Assembly (NCBI GenBank): GCA_020434085.1
Contig: JAGRBM010000007.1
Span: forward strand, 1 to 9,041
Length of the DNA stretch: 9,041 nucleotides
Source: Chrysiogenia bacterium
GTDB taxonomy: Bacteria > JAGRBM01
Direction of reading: 5' to 3'
Below, piece by piece: positions 6,527-9,041 of this stretch. The translations under genes were made by a program, and so were the position numbers. The notes beneath the pieces were generated by a model that was given only the letters and a program-made list of their open reading frames with translations, did not search any database and had not been told where the DNA came from. How positions within the stretch are numbered: the first letter of the stretch is position 1; each line of letters starts with the position of its first letter.

Positions 6527-6567
6527 GCGAGATCCCTCGGCTGCGCTTCGCTCCGGTCGGGATGACG
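6527..6567. repeat. GATCCCTCGG...GGGATGAC dispersed-repeat type hairpin
   Basis: GAGATCCCTCGGCTGCGC is followed by CTCCGGTCGGGATGACGG, so ATCCC pairs with GGGAT and the interior is a short GC-rich stem. From general recollection, this module closely resembles an intergenic palindrome scattered through many unrelated bacterial genomes. No second copy exists in this window. The spacer 6365-6646 otherwise holds no gene. Confidence 0.5.
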
Positions 6568-6609
6568 GGGTTGGGCTGTAATCCTTATATATAGAGGCCC
6601 ACGGGCGCG

Positions 6610-6640
6610 TTGAGACTCCCCGCGCGGCCCGTGATAGACT
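6610..6640 (+). promoter_or_regulatory. Candidate promoter for a leaderless transcript
   Basis: TTGAGA (6610-6615) is a -35 candidate and GATAGACT (6633-6640) contains the -10 (TAGACT at 6635-6640, 19-bp spacer, or TGATAG at 6632-6637, 16-bp spacer). A -10 ending at 6640 would place the transcription start on or next to the GTG start codon at 6647. Confidence 0.4.
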
Positions 6641-6646
6641 CCCCCC

Positions 6647-7342
6647 GTGAATCAGCCTTCCCCGCAACCAGAGACAGCCGGCGCGCCCGTCGCAGAAGAG
6701 CGTCAGCTCCACTCGCGCGACCTGGCCCGGGAGGTCCTCGACCCCGGCGCCTGCCCGGCGCGGCGCTCACGCGCGGCGCGGGCGGTGGCGGCGCTCATGG
6801 GCTGGGGGCTCTTTGTCGGCGTGGGCGTTGTGGGCGGCTCTGGATGGGCCGCGCTGTGGGCCGATGCCGACCTCATCATCATTCCCTTCCTTTGTACATA
6901 TGTAATCTTCGTTTTCTGGATCTACTCGCCCACCGGATACCGGCTCAGCGAGAACGCCCTGGAAGTGCTCCAGCCCCAGAACCCGGTGACCATTCCGCGC
7001 GCGCGCATCGTCGGGAGCGCGGGCTCGGCTGCGCGCGTGGCCGCCTGGGCAAAGGCCGCCGGGGCGCCGTGGCTTGCCGAGCTGCCGCATTCGCAGGAGC
7101 CTCCGGTGCCCGGCGCGCGCCTGCTCTGGGTCGATCCCGCGCTGCCAGAGTTTGAAACTGAGCCTGAAAAAGCGCCGCGCGCGCGCCTGTTGGTCCTGCC
7201 GATCTGGGGCGTCCCGCTCATCCACGGCGGCTGGGCCGGCCGGTTCTGGTCGCCGGGCAGGGGGCTGGAGTTTCGCTATTGCAGAACACTTTGTCCTCGA
7301 ATCGGTTTATGGCTCCATGCGTCACAAACCGGTGAGGCATGA
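6647..7342 (+). CDS. Two-TM membrane protein with PH-like C-terminal domain, probably truncated
   Basis: 231 aa from GTG 6647 to TGA 7340-7342. The start has no Shine-Dalgarno (it follows CCCCCC) and sits 7 nt after a -10-like box, so leaderless translation is likely. Residues 1-44 are a polar, Pro/Arg-rich cytoplasmic tail; residues 46-70 and 75-93 form two membrane helices. The following segment (YRLSENALEVLQPQNPVTIPRARIVG, residues 98-123, written here with its PH-like strand pattern) and the later IWGVPLIHGGWAGRFWSPGR (187-206) resemble bacterial PH-type domains, in which a membrane hairpin precedes a beta-barrel. Such domains normally continue for several strands after the FWSPGRGLEFRY region. 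Here only about 20 residues of dissimilar sequence follow, and GC content falls from near 68% to near 51% at about 7270. A C-terminal truncation or replacement is inferred. Function unknown. Confidence 0.6.
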   Translation: MNQPSPQPETAGAPVAEERQLHSRDLAREVLDPGACPARRSRAARAVAALMGWGLFVGVGVVGGSGWAALWADADLIIIPFLCTYVIFVFWIYSPTGYRLSENALEVLQPQNPVTIPRARIVGSAGSAARVAAWAKAAGAPWLAELPHSQEPPVPGARLLWVDPALPEFETEPEKAPRARLLVLPIWGVPLIHGGWAGRFWSPGRGLEFRYCRTLCPRIGLWLHASQTGEA

Positions 7343-7354
7343 TCGTTCTGAAAT

Positions 7355-7382
7355 CATTCATTCGCGAAAACCTCAATGAATG
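7355..7382 (+). other. Hairpin after the membrane-protein gene
   Basis: Perfect 8-bp stem CATTCATT (7355-7362) / AATGAATG (7375-7382) with a 12-nt loop, 12 nt after the stop codon. There is no following T-tract, so it is a weak terminator at best. A second perfect stem TGCAGC (7421-7426) / GCTGCA (7430-7435) follows. Confidence 0.4.
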
Positions 7383-7495
7383 CACGCAAGTGTCCCGGAT
7401 GAGCGCCGCACACTTTGTGTTGCAGCCAAGCTGCACGCTGTCGCCACGCGTCATTAAACTTTTGTAAAGAACATCCAAACGAATCTGAACTTGTC

Positions 7496-7524
7496 TTGCT
7501 AGCGCAGGAAGCAACCCGTATCAT
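7496..7524 (+). promoter_or_regulatory. Sigma70-type promoter upstream of structured leader
   Basis: TTGCTA (7496-7501), exactly 17 bp, then TATCAT (7519-7524): the -10 matches consensus at five of six positions and the -35 at four. The expected transcript starts near 7531. That is about 395 nt before the lipoprotein start codon at 7927 and just before the first stem at 7543. The surrounding 7440-7500 stretch is only about 40% GC. Confidence 0.5.
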
Positions 7525-7530
7525 GGCGAG

Positions 7531-7865
7531 CGATTCAAGTTAGGGTTTTGTGCTCAGCAAAGGTTGAGACCCGTCGCGCCGGGGGGCCAGGTGGGAACCT
7601 GCCGGCGGGAATATTGTGCGGCTTCGTGGGGAAGCCGTCGCAATCGCTTTGACGACATTGGTACCGAAGTCGAAGCGAATTGGTTACGAGGCACAAGTCT
7701 TTGGGGAATGGAAAATCAGGATTGGCCAGTCGGGAACTCGAGAGCTCGACAAGGCAGACGGCGCCCCGCAAGGGGCTATCGGCATTTGTGCGCCGCGCCG
7801 CCGATCCTTTTTGCCTTGCAAAAGATTCTGTAATTCCGCACGCCGGTGGTGATTCGGTGTGCATT
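7531..7865 (+). ncRNA. Candidate structured RNA / long structured 5' leader
   Basis: No convincing coding sequence lies here; the short open frames overlap each other on both strands, lack ribosome sites and show no codon bias. Instead at least eight stems can be paired by eye. P1: GGGT 7543-7546/ACCC 7569-7572 plus CTCAGC 7553-7558/GTTGAG 7563-7568 (AAAG loop). P2: CGCCGG 7577-7582/CCGGCG 7602-7607 plus CAGGT/ACCTG capped by GGGA. P3: 13 bp, 7613-7625/7631-7644 with one bulge. P4: nine pairs, 7645-7653/7669-7677, directly abutting P3. P5: GCCCC 7763-7767/GGGGC 7772-7776 with a GCAA tetraloop. P6: ATCGGC 7778-7783/GCCGAT 7800-7805. P7: TTTTGC 7809-7814/GCAAAA 7818-7823. P8: eight pairs, 7838-7845/7855-7862. 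GCACAA (7691-7696) could pair with TTGTGC (7786-7791) in the P6 loop. It matches no riboswitch or RNA family I can recall. Confidence 0.5.
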
Positions 7866-7926
7866 GAAAAGGTTTAGCAAGTTGAAAGTTCAGCAACAGT
7901 TTGGGGAAATGAAGGAGAAAAGGACC

Positions 7927-9041
7927 ATGATGCGCTTTAGCAACCTTCGAAATGCCGTACTGGCATTCATGCTCGCGTTTACCGCGGCATGTAGCACCGG
8001 TGGAGACACTGCTCCCGCCGGACCTGGCTCAGAAAACACGACTGGCGATGCCTCCGTTGCAGCATGCTGCACGGTGAATCCCAGCAATGCCCTGGCAGTC
8101 GACACGACCACGTTGTCGACCGTCCTGGTGCCCTACAACGCGGGCACCGGCACCGTCAGCTTCGACGGCTCGCTCTCGACGCAGATCGGGACGACCTCCA
8201 GTCTGACGGATGTTTCGCGCATCATGATTCTCCTCGATGAGAATCCGAACGCCGGCGTTTCCTACGAATACGTCGTCGCCGACTCCGGTCACATGTTCGA
8301 TCCGGCCAACACCGATTTGACCAGCGACCCGGACAACAGCGACCTGGCCACCGACAGCTTCACGGTGACGAACTTCGCCACCAACGATGTGCACGCGCTC
8401 GCGGCGGCTCCGGCTCCGGCCGGTTCACTCGTCGTGACGGTGACCGACTCGGCCACCGGCGCGCTGCTCATCTACTGCGACTCGGTCAATGCTCCGACCT
8501 GGACCTGCGTTGAGTCCGACGGCACGGGCGCTCCGGTCCCGACCCTCGCGGTCGCGGGCGCCAACGCCACGCTGACCTACAACGACGGCAGCGGCGTTGT
8601 GACCGCCGGCGACATTGTGACCGCCACCTACCGTGACGGCACCGGTGCGGGCGATGCGCTCGGCAGCTCCGGCAACAATGGTATTTCGATCTCCGGCATC
8701 CGCACCTTCCGCGGCGATGTTTCCTCCTCGGGTGATACCGACGGCGGCGGCACGGGCGATGCCAACAACTGCGGCATGCGCCCCGGCGCCGACGTGGACG
8801 AGGCGAACCTGACTGCCGGTCTTCCCGGCCTGGACGCCGCGATCCTCCTCGACGACGGCGTGGCCGCCAGTGCAGCGACCCTCGCAGCTGCCACCTGGGG
8901 CGTGAATGCCGGCGGCATTCTGGCTCCCTGCTCGGGCATCGTGATTCGCTCGGGCGGCGCCAGCGGCCGTTCGTGGTCGACTGCCAGCCCGATCCCGGTG
9001 GGCACCTCCACGACGGCGGCCTTCAAGGTCGTCTTCCTGAA
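7927..9041 (+). CDS. Secreted/lipid-anchored Asp/Ala/Gly/Thr-rich protein, 3' end outside window
   Basis: The open frame runs 371 codons from ATG 7927 to the window edge without a stop. AAGGAG at 7912-7917 lies 9 nt before ATG 7927, which is preferred over the adjacent ATG 7930. The N-terminus MMRFSNLRNAVLAFMLAFTAACSTGG is a signal peptide with a lipobox-like TAAC (lipidated Cys at residue 22) and a flexible Gly/Ser/Thr linker. The mature region is acidic, Ala/Gly/Thr/Asp-rich and predicted beta-rich, with Ig-like strand patterns (GTVSFDGSLSTQIG, GSLVVTVTDSATGALLIYC, NATLTYNDGSGVVTAGDIV). Several Cys (47, 48, and pairs in the LLIYC...TWTC loop) could form disulfides. No catalytic motif is visible and I recognise no family. 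It lies downstream of the structured leader and would be its first gene. A surface or adhesion role is only inferred from composition. Confidence 0.8.
   Translation, partial: MMRFSNLRNAVLAFMLAFTAACSTGGDTAPAGPGSENTTGDASVAACCTVNPSNALAVDTTTLSTVLVPYNAGTGTVSFDGSLSTQIGTTSSLTDVSRIMILLDENPNAGVSYEYVVADSGHMFDPANTDLTSDPDNSDLATDSFTVTNFATNDVHALAAAPAPAGSLVVTVTDSATGALLIYCDSVNAPTWTCVESDGTGAPVPTLAVAGANATLTYNDGSGVVTAGDIVTATYRDGTGAGDALGSSGNNGISISGIRTFRGDVSSSGDTDGGGTGDANNCGMRPGADVDEANLTAGLPGLDAAILLDDGVAASAATLAAATWGVNAGGILAPCSGIVIRSGGASGRSWSTASPIPVGTSTTAAFKVVFL

Noticed and set aside
5522-6712. Minus-strand frame of about 396 codons opposite the lyase, with a VHVQVHEHVHV string
   Set aside because: It is antisense to a well-supported lyase; the VHV string is just the GTGCAC palindrome translated.
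7541-7640. c-di-GMP-I riboswitch (GNRA-capped stem and AGCAAAGG near the start)
   Set aside because: The conserved GGGACGCAAAGCC-type core and the matching third stem are absent.
7564-7896. Short plus- and minus-strand frames of 65-109 codons in the gene-free interval
   Set aside because: They overlap each other in several frames, have no ribosome sites, carry no codon bias, and coincide with the base-paired segments.
1-9041. tRNA, rRNA, tmRNA or RNase P RNA genes
   Set aside because: Hallmark sequences (T-loop GGTTCGAATCC type, GAGGAAAGTCC, tmRNA ends) were looked for by eye and not found.

Overview
This is a GC-rich (about 65%) bacterial window. At least three proteins carry lipoprotein-type signal peptides and one is a multi-pass membrane permease, so a Gram-negative host is likely. 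The kelch and WD40 propellers, the lipoproteins and the mixed metabolic genes would suit a deltaproteobacterial-type lineage such as Myxococcota, but no marker gene fixes the taxonomy.

Layout. 1-975: 3' part of a secreted kelch-repeat protein, closed by a strong intrinsic terminator. 976-1311: a non-coding junction with a helically phased GGTCA decamer array that resembles a solitary IS21-family end, a small hairpin, and the first copy of a 136-139 bp nested palindromic repeat. 1312-1980: an unrecognised helical protein whose C-terminal tail is encoded by the second repeat copy, so the gene body sits between two same-orientation copies. 2142-3170: a seven-bladed WD40 lipoprotein with its own promoter. 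It converges tail to tail, with overlapping stop codons, on a minus-strand pair (probable operon): a TauE/SafE permease (4664-3879) followed by an unknown lipoprotein (3832-3167). 4817-5374: a VOC/glyoxalase-fold enzyme divergent from the permease. 5498-6364: an isocitrate lyase/PEP mutase-family C-C lyase that keeps the KRCGH catalytic motif. 6365-6646: a spacer with two further dispersed repeat types. 6647-7342: a membrane protein with a PH-like tail, apparently translated from a leaderless GTG and probably truncated at its C-terminus where GC content falls. 7343-7926: a gene-free stretch with a good sigma70-type promoter and then a dense series of stable hairpins. 7927-9041: a secreted Asp/Ala/Gly/Thr-rich lipoprotein that runs off the window.

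The ordinary genes form no obvious single pathway. The VOC enzyme and the lyase are same-strand neighbours and could serve one small-acid catabolic route, with TauE exporting or importing an anion, but that is inference. The two most unusual items are (i) a candidate structured RNA or long leader at about 7531-7865, with at least eight separate stems including two GNRA-type tetraloops, upstream of the last lipoprotein gene, and (ii) the repeat pair at 1154-1292 and 1815-1950, whose side hairpins differ by paired substitutions that keep base pairing.
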